NCBI GenBank assembly: GCA_025403435.1
Contig: CM046345.1
Location: forward strand, 4,276,258-4,340,257
From: Artocarpus heterophyllus
Lineage: Eukaryota; Streptophyta; Magnoliopsida; Rosales; Moraceae
Length of the DNA stretch: 64,000 nucleotides
Direction of reading: 5' to 3'
Within the stretch, counting starts at the first letter, position 1, and the number at the start of each line of letters is the position of its first letter. This document shows, piece by piece, positions 36,747-48,004 of the stretch. The notes beneath the pieces were generated by a model, which was given only the letters and a program-made list of their open reading frames with translations, was not told where the DNA came from and searched no databases. Both the position numbers and the translations under genes were made by a program.

Positions 36747-39455
36747 ATTTCAAAAAATGTTAAAATGTCGCCTTTCCAAAAAAATGTTGAATGGCCATTA
36801 ATTAGGTTAAACATAATAATAATAATAATAATAAAACTTTTCCATTGCAACTAAAGCTTGCATATTCTGTGTGTAACAATAATACGTGAATCCCGAAATT
36901 GTATGGGAATCTATTTGTTTCTGCTAAAGTTTTATTCTATTCTTGTAACAGTTGACTTCAATTCTTGGTTGATGCTTCGACAGCTGGGCTGTCTGTTCAA
37001 GATTCTAAATAAATAGTTTCCTTTTCCACTCTTGTAGTATAGTAACTAATATCATTAACTTAATTATCCATTCAGCAAAAATAAAATAATAATAAAAATA
37101 ATTATCTCATAAAAAAAGGTTTTAATAATTTTAAATCAAATCTTTCAAAAATGATTTTTTTTCTTGCGGAAGACTATGAAAAGAAAATTATTCTAATTGT
37201 TTTTTATTATAGCGGCTAAAAAGTTTATATTGTTTATTAATAGAAACATTTTAACCGAGATATTAATGGCCTGTTTGGTTCTAGTATTTAAATAAAATAT
37301 TTGAATGAAGATTTAAATTTTTATGAGAGAAAATACTGTAGCAAAATAATTCAAATCGTGATTCGAGTATTAAAACAAACGGACCCTAAATAACCCATGA
37401 AACTATACAAAAACAAATCGTGCCTTAAAAAAAAATACCCAGAAAGTTATATTAAAAGAATGGCTTATATGTGTGAACGATTGGAATTTCTTTTTCTTTT
37501 TTTTTCTTTTTTTGAAAGTTGTTGGAAATAACTCATTAAATGAATCAATATAATTATAGTCACGGATATGCAATGGAAAGATGACTTCATTTCAACGGTA
37601 TATTAAATGACAGACATGTAAGTTGCAACCTTGATTCCTTGAATTTCTTTTTCTTCTTTCCCAAAGAACCTTTTATTGCTTTCTATTTTAAGATCTACAC
37701 GAGTAAACTTGCAAATACTAAAAATCTTTCATTTTGATCTTTGGGCAACACCAAAATAAAGTACGTTTCATTTCCAATTTCAGTATTGGAGTTACTTTTT
37801 TTTTTTTTTTTTTGGCTATTTTGATAACCTTTCTTCTTATAATAACACTATTCTGAGTAATTATATAACACTAAATGACTATAAAAAATCCTTAAAAAAT
37901 TCATTTTAAGACCATCTCTAAAAGTGTCAATACAAATATTATACTTGCTACTAAAAAGTGTAAAAATAACACATTTGTTATGTTATTTTATGCTATATCT
38001 ATCTTTTATCGTAATTATTAAGGCTTAAAACTTATAAAAATAACCTTTTGATATTAAAACAATTTAAAAGTGTCAAGATTGTAATCATTAAAAAGAAAAA
38101 GCCAATGTTTCAACAATAAGAATTAAATACCAAATTTGTCATAGTAGCCACAAAGTTTACCGTATGACAAATTTAGCATACAAAATGGAATTGCATTCAT
38201 TGTATTGTAGTTTTTTTTTTTTTTTTTTTGGTTCTATTTGCACCTCTTTCAAACTCTTCATATACCTCTTCTAAATACACCCCTTATAATTTAAAAATAA
38301 TTTCAATTTATTCATTGCACCCTCTATAGTTTCAAAACTACCTTATGGTTATTACTTCCTTTCACTTTTTCTTTTCATATCCACTTTTTTTATTATTTTA
38401 ATATTTGTATTTCTCTATCTCTCTTTTTTTTTTTTTGTTGATCCTTTTTCTCATACATAAAGAAAATTTTTAAATTGAAAATCATATAAATTCACTCCAA
38501 TTTATTAAAATTATTATATCCACTAATATATTACTCCTTTAATAATTGAGAATACACAAAGCAAATAATTCTTCCTAAAAAACAAGTAATTATATCATCA
38601 AATTGGTTAATATTACTCCTCCATTTGACGATACATAAAGCAAATAATATTCCCTTTAAAAAAAAAAAAAGAAGCAAATAATTCAATGAATCCGTTGTAT
38701 GTTAACAAAAAAAAGAGTAAATTAATAAACAACTGACCATACCTCCATGATTTTTTGGAATAGTCATTAAATGGTAAAAATTAGGGTTTTGTTTTTATAT
38801 ATAGGTGTGCGTAGAAAGAAAAAAGATGCATTATTAGTTTCTATTTATTAAAAAAATGATTTAATTGTTTAATAAGGTCAATTATAATTTGCTTTTTTGT
38901 CATTTTATTGAAGGGTTTTTTAGTAGTATGAAAATTTATTTTTAAGAAGAGTATAAATAGTCAAGTGCGGGTGTGAATAGAACCACCTAAAAGAATATTA
39001 TGAGCTCTCAATGTTGTAGCCTAATAGCAAATAATAAAAATAGTCCGTTTTAAAATTTTCAAGAAAATTTGTAGAGGAAATTTTCATTTTTTCATACTCA
39101 TCGGAATTATTGTCTTAATTAGTGAATTAATTTTTCAACAATCTAAAATGTGAGTATTCAACTTAAATTTTGCAGTGTACGACATAAAACTGTTTCTAAT
39201 TCTAGATGAGACCATTAAAAAATGGGAAAATTCCAAAAACAACCGGTCTCTACTGGTAGGAAAAAATAACTTCTACTACAGAGTTCCCAAATCTTTACTG
39301 TTGTAAATGGCTTAGTGTAAAATTTACACAAAAAGACTTGTTTTAGGCAAGGCATTTGGAAGCACCGTCTACGTTAAGAACCGCAACTAAATAGAAGGCG
39401 ACCGCTTATGGGCTCATGAGATTTATCTTTTATTAGCATGTAATTCTCAGCCCCA
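36747..39455. other. AT-rich intergenic region
   Basis: No gene seen. It contains an (ATA)n run at 36811-36834, many A/T homopolymers and one Tourist-like MITE (listed). Confidence 0.6.
37268..37386 (-). mobile_element. Tourist-like MITE, copy 1
   Basis: A 119-bp sequence with ends GGCCTGTTTGG and AAACGGACCC, and interior ACTGTAGCAAAATAATTC. It is an inverse-orientation relative of 56937-57055. Ends of this kind with TAA/TTA flanks are typical of PIF/Harbinger MITEs. The flanks here (ATTAAT and TAAATA) are only roughly duplicated. Confidence 0.65.
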
Positions 39456-39460
39456 CTAAT

Positions 39461-39730
39461 TGAAAACCTTTGAAACAAGAAAAAGATTCTTATTCGTCTA
39501 TCTCTTCTAAAAAAAAAAAAAAAAAACATAATATATACAATTTCTGCTATATCTAAAATAGGAAAAATACAATTGTACATTTTTTAGCATTAACTATGGC
39601 AATGTTGGATCGATGATAATATCCCAACAACCTTGGCATAGCTTTAGCTGGCACAATCATAATAGAAATCAAGGCAGTATGATATCCTAAATTTCATCAA
39701 TCAATATCCAACTCAACACTATCTCCAACA
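39461..39730 (-). repeat. Downstream (3') LTR of the copia element
   Basis: 270 bp, TGTTGGAGATAG start and TTTTCA end on the minus strand; matches 41313-41576 along its whole length. Confidence 0.92.
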
Positions 39731-39737
39731 GCCCCCC

Positions 39738-41223
39738 TCAAGATGGAAGGTGAAGATCTTGAATGCCCATCTTGACTAGTAAACTATGAAAGACATCAGT
39801 AGCGAGGGACTTTGTAAAAACGTCAGCTAACTGGTGCTGCGAACGAACATATTCAATACGAAGAACTCCTCGTTGAATTTTCTCTCGAATTAAGTGGTAG
39901 TCGATTTCAATGTGTTTAGTTCGTTCGTAGAAGGTTGGATTAGCAGCAATGTGATGCGCAGCTTTGTTGTCGCAGTAAAGAGAAGCAGGTTGAAGATGAG
40001 GGACGCCAAGGTCTGTTGGCATATAAGTCAACCAGCTAAGCTCACAACATGTTGTGGCCATGGCCGGGTACTCCGCCTCGGCAGAGGAACGGGATATTGT
40101 AGATTGTTTCTTTGATTTCCATGAAATTGGAGAATCACCAAAAAGAACACAATAACCCCTGATGGAGCGGCGGGAATCACAATAAGCACGTAATTGGAGA
40201 GAACTAGAGGCAGAGAGAAAAATGCCTTGGCCAAGACATCCTTTCAAGTAACGTAAGACTCGTAACGCAGCGGAGCAATATGGTTGTCTTGGTTGATCAA
40301 GGAATTGACTAAGTATCTGTACACAATAAGCTATGTCTGGCCGAATAACAGTGAGGTAAAGTAGGCGACCAACCAACCGTCTATAGGCCGTGACGTCAGA
40401 AATTAGTTCTCCATCCGAATTGCTCATTTTTATATTTTCCTCCATAAGAGTTTTGCAAGAACGTGCTCCAAGGAGACCAAATTCTTCAAGCAGTTCTAGG
40501 ACATATTTTCTTTGGCTAAGATAAATCGCATTCTTTGATCGTGCTATTTCAATGCCAAAAAAAAAAAAAAATTACAGACGACCAAGATCTCATAGATTGA
40601 AATTACTTCGGAGGAATTGTTTGACTGCTTGGATTTCTTGAACATCATCTCCTGCAACAATGATATCATCAACATAGACAAGAATGGCGGTAAAGTAATT
40701 ATTCTTGACCTTTGTAAACAAGGAATAATCTGCCTTTGATTGTGTGTAGCCAACTTGTTAGAAAATTTGGCAAACCATTAGCGTGAAGCTTGTTTTAAAC
40801 CATAGAGAGATTTTTGAAGTTTACACACCATGTTATTGGTTCCCGGCCTTTTAAAACCTAGTGGAAGTTGCATGTAAACTTCCTCATCTAAACCCCCATG
40901 AAGAAAAGCATTGCTAACGTCAAGTTGATGAAGATCCAATTTTTGATAGCTGTAATGGCTAAAAGACAGCGGACAGTAGTGTGTTTTGCGACGGTTGCAA
41001 ATGTTTCTTGAAAATCAAGTCCTGCTTGTTGGTTATAACCTTTTGCCACTAAGCGGGCCTTGTGGTGCTCAATAGTACCATCAGATTTATACTTGATTTT
41101 GTACACCCATTTGCAACCAATCGCCTTCTTGTTGGGGGGCAAGATAGTAAGTTCCCAAGTATCGTTTTCTTCCAAAGCTTTAATTTCTTCTGCCATAGCT
41201 TGTCTCCGGTTTTCATCAAGCAT
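39738..41223 (-). pseudogene. Copia reverse transcriptase-RNase H remnant
   Basis: From 41223 downward the RT start is readable ([40 protein letters not shown]), then the frame breaks. The RT catalytic box VYVDDIIVAGDD is near 40690-40655, followed by another break at an A-run (40558-40572). The last piece (40445-39738) has RRLVGRLLYLT, RPDIAYCV and the RNase H segment with SSAEAEY, YCDNKAAHHIA and HIEIDYHLIRE, ending before the polypurine tract. Non-functional. Confidence 0.9.
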
Positions 41224-41300
41224 AGCTGTTTAAAGGTCTGTGGTTCTCCATGAAACTAGAAAATGAAAAGAATAGCTAAAAAATCAAGAGCACCAAACCT

Positions 41301-41312
41301 GCTCTGATGCCA
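41301..41312 (-). other. Primer-binding site of the copia element
   Basis: TGGCATCAGAGC directly next to the LTR. It pairs with the 3' end of initiator methionine tRNA except at one base. Confidence 0.85.
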
Positions 41313-41576
41313 TGAAAACCTTTGAAACAAGAAAAAGATTCTTATTCATCTATCTCTTCTAAAAAAAAGAAACATAGTATATACAATTTCTGCTATATCT
41401 AAAATAGAAAAAATACAATTGTACATTTTTTAGCATTAACTACAGTAATATTGGGTCGATGATAATATCCCAACAATCTTGGCATAGCTTTAGCCGGCAC
41501 AATCATAATAGAAATCAAAGCAGTAATGATTCCTAAATTTCATCAATCAATATCCAACTCAACACTATCTCCAACA
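41313..41576 (-). repeat. Upstream (5') LTR of the copia element
   Basis: 264 bp, same termini as the other LTR; differs mainly by transitions and a shorter A-run. Confidence 0.92.
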
Positions 41577-42003
41577 CTAATGCCACGTTATTGTTTTAAA
41601 TATGAGTTGTATAATGTGGAAGGCCTGTTAGAATTTCATACATACGATTGACGTCATGAATCTGACATTTTGGGTTGACAACGATACCCCTGGACTTGCA
41701 GTTCTCTTTAAATTTGGAAAATTCTTCTCAATAAAGTATTTCAGCGATTTTTTAAGCACATATTTATTATGTTTGAATTTAGGGTGAGAATTAGAGATGG
41801 CAATTTGTATTCACGTGTTGTATTTAGCCCTACATAATTATTATAAAGATGAACATGATACGATTAGTAAACGTGTCAAGAACTCAAACACAAACACGAA
41901 ACGCATGTAGCATACGTAACATGACATAACACGCTTAACACGTTTATCAAATGGGCTATGACAGGTTGACAAGATAAAAACCCGTATATTACCTGATTAT
42001 AGC

Positions 42004-42990
42004 CAAGAATGAAAATATCGATATCGATGGAAATATCGGTACTTAATTTTATAGAAATATCGAAGAAAATATCCATATCAGTGGAAATTGACTTTATTTT
42101 TAAATTAAACTTTAAGAAACTCTAAAATTGTTAATAATACATAGTTTAGATGAACTTTTCAACCAAATTTTTAAGTATGCGATGAATAAAAATAGTAAAA
42201 AGTAAACATAATATGATAAACAATAAGCAAGCGATCTCAAATTGAGTAAATTAGTTAAAAGTCAACCAGTACACACAAATAAGAAAATATCAATACCAAA
42301 AAGAGCTTTTATAAGATTCAAAAGTGTTTAAAATACCTTCTTTGTTCAAACAATATTTATACCAAGATATGAAGTTTAAATAGTTTCTTATATAATTTTG
42401 AACATGCCATGCATATGTTTCTTGATCTCTACCCGTTACCTCTCTGTGTATAGCAAATTGAGAGTTAACCCAATTGTGCGAGCTTTGAACTTTATTTGAA
42501 TACATTGAAGGTGCATAGTTGAAGATCTCATATCTATCATGTTCACTATAAGTATAACCCCTGTTATAATTGCTAGTGACTCTAAGATTGGAATTGATAT
42601 TTTGAATTACATGTCCCAGTACACTGAATAAATTAAAATTGGATTTGTAGCATTAAAAAGTAAATTTATGAAAGACTATATTAAAAAATGAATAAAAATA
42701 ATTTAAATTTTATATTTCAAAGTAATTTAAAAATTACATCTAAAGTTCGGATATTTTGTCGATTTTTTGTAGATATTTCTACAGGAATTTTCATAAAATT
42801 TCTAGATATTTTGTCATTTTATACTATAGTTTTCATGAAAAATCAATATTTTCGTCAAAATATCGATATTCGAGGAAATTTCTATGGAAATTTTTGGATA
42901 TTCTGCAGAAAGAAGACAACACCCATGTTTCTATATCAGTACTTCATAAATACGAAAATATCAATGGAAATGCCAATTTTTCAATCCTTG
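42004..42990 (+). mobile_element. ATCGATAT-rich non-autonomous element, copy A1
   Basis: Begins CAAGAATGAAAATATCGATA and ends ATTTTTCAATCCTTG, so the two ends are loosely inverted. Both subterminal regions are rich in AAATATCGATAT-type motifs, and the middle is shared in inverse orientation with the element near 43651-44697 (for example the TTCTTGATCTCTACC stretch). No intact coding frame. Confidence 0.6.
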
Positions 42991-43026
42991 TTTAGGACTA
43001 ATACATACATCATGAATGCTCAGACC

Positions 43027-45238
43027 ACGGATGAAAATATCGATATCGACGAAAATATCGGCACTTAAATTTTACAAAAATATAAACTGAAATATCAATA
43101 TCGGTGAAAATTGACGTAAAACATAGAAGTCATCTTAAACTGCTTTATTTTTTAATGAGACTTTAAGAAATTCTAAAAATTGTTAATAATACATAGTTTT
43201 GATCAAGGATTGAAAAATCGACATTTTCGTCTATATTTTTGCTGGTATTTTCATATTTTCAAAGTACCGAAATAGAAACAGGGGTGTCGTATCTTTTCTG
43301 TAGAATATCCAGAAATTTCCATAGAAATTTCCACGAATATCGATATTTTGACGAAAAAATCGATTTTCATAAAAACTACAATATAAAATGACAAAATATC
43401 TACAACCAATTATATTATAACATATCATCTAATGAAAAGCATCTAATAGTTAACATTATTTAATAAAAACATGTAAAAGTCAATTAATTATTATTGCAAA
43501 CATTTTCAAATGAAAGTGTTATAATATGATTGATTAAACATCATTTAAGATACCAAAATTGGACTGAGAATTTGTATCCTGTTACTTTACTATCATAGAT
43601 CATCGAAATCCACCGAAAAAACATTATAATTAGTAAATATCAATAGTGCTCAAGGATTGAAAAATCGACATTTCTGTCTATATTTCCGCCGATGTTACTG
43701 TATTTTTGAAGTACCAAAATAGAAACAGGGGAGTCATTTCTTTTCCATAGAATATCCAGAAATTTATATAGAAATTTTCACGGATATCAATATTTTGACT
43801 AGAAATATCGATTTCTGCAAAAACTGTAGTGTAAAATGACCAAATATCTGAAAATTTTATAGAAATTTATGAGATAATATCAGCAAAAAACAACAAAATA
43901 TCTAAACTTTATATGTACCTTTTTAAAATTACTTTGAAATGAAAAACTTCAAGTTACTTTTGTTTATTTTTTAATATAGTCTTCTATAAATTCTTTTCAA
44001 TACAATAAATCCAATTTTTAATTTATTTCGTACACTGGGACATGTGATTCAAAATATCAACTCCAATCTTAGAATCACTAGCAATTACAACAATGGTTGT
44101 CCTTGAACATGGTAGATGTGAAACCTTCAACTTTGCATCTTTACAGTTTTCAGATGAAGTTCAACGCTTGTACAACTAGGGTTAACTTACAATTTACTAT
44201 ACATAGAGAGGTAGTAGAGATCAAGAGACATATGCATGCATGCTCAAAAGTATATAAGAAATTATTCAAACTCCATGTCTTGGTATCAATATTATTTGAA
44301 CCAAGAAGGTATTTCAAATACCTTTGAACCTCCTAGAAGCTCTTTTTCATGTTGATATTTTCTTATCTTGCATGAAACTATAGATATAAAATTCTTATAT
44401 TAGTTAACAACTAACTAATTTACTCAATTTGAGATCTTATGCTTATCATCTATAATATTATGATCACTTTTTACCATTCATAATCATCACATACTTAGTA
44501 ATTTGGTTGAAAAGTTCATCTAAACTATATATTATTAATAATTTTAGGATTCTTAAAGTCTCATTTATAAATAATGTGGTTTAAGAAGACTTTCCATATT
44601 TTACGTCAATTTTCATCCGATATAGATATTTCCGTCGATATTTTCGTAAAATTTAAGTGTTGAAATTTCTATCAATATCGATATTTTTCATCCGCAATTT
44701 TGATGAACTTTTCAACCAAATTATTAAGTATGGGATGATTATGAATGATAAAAGTGCTCATACTATGATAAATGATAAGCATATGATCTTAAATTAAGTA
44801 AATTAGTTAAAAGTCAACTAGTACAAGTAATTTACATCATAGTTTCATACAAGATAAGAAAATATCAATACCAAAAAGAGATTCTAGGAGGTTCATCGTT
44901 GCTAGTAACTCTATGATTAAGGTTAATATTTTGAATCATATCCTAGTGCATAGAATAAATTAAAAATTAGATTTGTAGCATTGAAAAGTAAATTTGTGAA
45001 AGACTATATTAAAAAAATGGATTGAAATAACTTGAAATTTATATTTTAAAGTAATTTAAAAAATTATATATAAAGTTCGGATATTTTGTTGATTTTTTAC
45101 CAAAATTTTCATGAAATTTCTATAAAATTTTCAGATATTTTGTCATTTTACATTACAGTTTGCACGAAAATAGATGTTTCCATATCAGTACTTCCAAAAT
45201 ACGAATAATATCAACAAAAATGTCGATTTTTCAATCCC
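43027..45238 (+). mobile_element. ATCGATAT-rich element A2, split by a nested insert
   Basis: The left part (43027-43203) ends in CATAGTTTTGAT; the right part resumes at 44698 with TTTTGATGAACTTTTCAACC, which in A1 follows directly. The interruption 43204-44697 is bordered by TTTTGAT on both sides. The right part ends TTTTTCAATCCC near 45238. Confidence 0.55.
43204..44697 (-). mobile_element. Nested inverse-orientation member(s) of the same family
   Basis: Starts CAAGGATTGAAAAATCGACA and ends CGATATTTTTCATCCGCAA, the inverse arrangement of A1/A2. A second start of the same kind at 43651 indicates a partial copy (43204-~43430) followed by a nearly full one (43651-44697). Flanked by a 7-base duplication TTTTGAT, with the eighth base differing (G versus A). 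Confidence 0.55.
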
Positions 45239-48004
45239 TAATTAGGCCCAAACACGTGTATAGCCCAATTAACTGAAAATTTGATGTTGAAATTATATAT
45301 ATATATATATATATATAGTCAATTTAAAGTAATGATCTGTTAGGCCTTAAGGCGTGAAAAATACTTGAATTTGAACAGTTTTTTTTTTTTCAATCTTTAA
45401 TTATTTGTATAGTCAAAGTGAGAAAAAAAATTATATCAAAGTCATTTAGTGACAGATAGACTCTTATATAGAGTAGTTGAGAGATGACATCCTAATTAAT
45501 TTTCAGGTGTGGGACTCTTGAAAGTAAACAGGGCGGGGTGTTTTATGTCGGCACTTTTACGACCCGTTTAATTAAACGTGTTAAAGCATGTTAAACGAGC
45601 TAGTACGAATCCAACCTGTTTATTTTTGTGTTATTCATGCCCACCTATTTACGGCCCAATTAATAAACGTAGTCTAAACTCGTTTATCTTGTATCGTTTT
45701 TGTATCATGTCGTGTCATGTCTAAAATTACCGACCTAATGAGTTTTTTTGGTTAAATGATTCTGACTGTATTTTAATTATATGCTTTTGTTTACGTATTC
45801 AAGGATTTATTATAGGTGGTAAATAACCCTTTCAATTTAAGATAAGATTTATAAGGATAAAAAAATTAAGATAGTAAATATTATGTAAATAAAAAAATCA
45901 ATAAATATGAAATAAATATTAGTAGACAATGTATTTAAATAATATATATATATATATATATATAATGTGACTTCATTATCCTCAATTCAATGCCGAATGG
46001 TCAAGTTTATAATCGAGATAGGTCTATTTATCATACTTTGCGAGGCACTCTCTTGGTCCAAAAAAAGCAGTAACAGACCTATGTTTCAATACTCTCTTGG
46101 CCCTTTCCTAAGGTATATGTCTCCATCATCTGTGAAGTCTTTCCATTGTGGGATGTAGTCGGTTATCCTACAAATTCTATTTAGGCCCAAAATTATGAAT
46201 ATCAGCTGTACTCATATAAATAGCTAGTTTCGGTTCTTCCGTTCAAACCAATTTTAGTAATCAGTATTATTAGTCAACCCATATTGGTTGGCTTCAAACC
46301 TTTCACAATACACTAGAAAAAAGAACAACCTCAATTTATTAAAAAGGTGGTTCTCCGTCTTGAATGTTGGCCATGATGTTTGACTTGATCAAAGAAATGC
46401 ACCATCCTTTTGTCTTCTTCTACTACAGTGAAAGTAGAGGCTTCCTGGCCGCTCCAGTCATGGCTCTAATTTTTCACCTCCCATTTAAAGACAATCCACA
46501 AGGCTAAACACTTTTGGATCTAGAAAACGAAATGATATCAAGGAATGATCACATGAAAAAATGTACGGCTAAAAATTGTCTCTGATCTCTCTTTGCTTTT
46601 AGCCTCTGACAAGTTATATTTTGGTTTTATGGTGTGGTGTGACACATCATTTTCCAATGACATCGAGTTTAAAAAAGTACCCATCTGGGGGTTAATCCAG
46701 ACGGTGGAAAGGGTCGGGTGGAATAAGCTAGGAAGGTTCAAACCTTGGAGGAAAACACATGGGGTGCAATTTTAACCCCAAAAAAAAAAAAAGGGCTAAA
46801 GTCATAACGTTTGGTGCTACCAATTCTTTTGGCCCTGTTACTAGACCGCGTCAACTGGTGTCTTTGAAGCTTCTTCTAAACAAAAAGAGTTCTACACGAG
46901 GGACATCCTCATAGAAAATGTCTCTAATCCGATGTCCAAGCCGATCTGATATTTATAAATATTTTTTGTTCAATAGGATAATATCATTAGCAAGTACATC
47001 TCAATGTAGTCTACTGAGTTGTACACTAAAACAAATTAATGCACTGTTTGGTGTATGTGTCTTAGAACGTTTTAAATCGTTCTAAATTAACTGGCTTACA
47101 ATAACGGGTGTTTAGAACGAGCGCAAGTTTTAAATCGTTCAAAACAATGATAATCGTTTAAAACAAGCTAAACTATCAATATTAAGAACTCACCCCCCTT
47201 TAAGTTTCAACCGTTTTGAATCATTTTTTACAGTAAAAAACCCTTTCCATTCTTGTTCTTTTTCATAAATCATAGTTTTCTAAAGAGTAATTCCCATTTT
47301 AAACTTGATATAATGTTTTATTCTCGTTTTACACCTAATACTTATAGGTTATAAAGGTCAATTCAAAACCCCCTGTTTAAATTCAAAGCATTAAATTTTA
47401 AACCACATATTTTGAACCCACACACCAAACAAAAATGTGACACAAATGTACCCACAATATTACGTGACAAGAAAAACGGTACAGTGATTTGAGACGCCCT
47501 ATCATTATATCAAATATAGTTTTGTTTCTGAATCAGATTGGAAGACTAATTCAATAATATATACACCAAAATAAATAAAATATTGCGTAGTTTTTGTTTC
47601 TAACCAGTGTGGAAGACTCATTCGACAGTATTCACAAAAATAAGGAACATTTTCTACTAGATAATGAAATCCACCATTTACATTAACCATCTTAATCCAA
47701 AGTTTAGAAATAGAGAATATATCCGCATTTGAAGATTGACGTTACCTATTAGCAAATAGATATCTCCATTTTCCTCTTTGGATTTAGTTGTAATTTAGCG
47801 GAGAAAAGAACACATTTAGAGAAAGTAACACAATTAACACAAAAGAAAATTAATAAAACAATTGAACAGCTAGTGATTCTACCTGCCTACGTCAGATTTG
47901 ATTGGAACCCCAAGCAACCACTTTTGCTGACGTCAATCCAAAACTGGGATTCCACAAGCGGAATCAAGACCGCAGCAACTCAAAACCAAAAGAGCATTAT
48001 GTTC
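45239..48004. other. Intergenic region without recognised genes
   Basis: Contains (AT)n runs near 45294-45318 and 45943-45964, and a diffuse repeat with AAACGTGTTAAAGCATG near 45560. The stretch 46320-46760 is less AT-biased but shows no family I know. Confidence 0.55.

Larger units (their letters stand above)
39461..41576 (-). mobile_element. Ty1/copia LTR retrotransposon, internally deleted
   Basis: Two direct LTRs (39461-39730 and 41313-41576) with TG...CA ends flank about 1.58 kb. The element is bordered by the exact 5-bp duplication CTAAT (39456-39460 and 41577-41581). On the minus strand the primer-binding site TGGCATCAGAGC (41312-41301) abuts the upstream LTR and matches the usual initiator-Met site at 11 of 12 positions. 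A polypurine tract TTGAGGGGGG lies just before the downstream LTR. Gag, protease and integrase are absent; only reverse transcriptase and RNase H remain. The LTRs differ by roughly a dozen substitutions plus A-run length, so the insertion is not recent. Confidence 0.92.

Noticed and set aside
41790..45650. Idea that one larger hAT element (TAGAGATGGCAA start) encloses the nested ATCGATAT cluster
   Set aside because: The proposed right end near 45648 matches weakly and the flanks share no 8-bp duplication.
46593..46775. Small plus-strand frame with VERVGWNKLGRFKPWRKTHG
   Set aside because: Composition is protein-like, but it is short, isolated and overlaps an equally open minus-strand frame; no family recognised.
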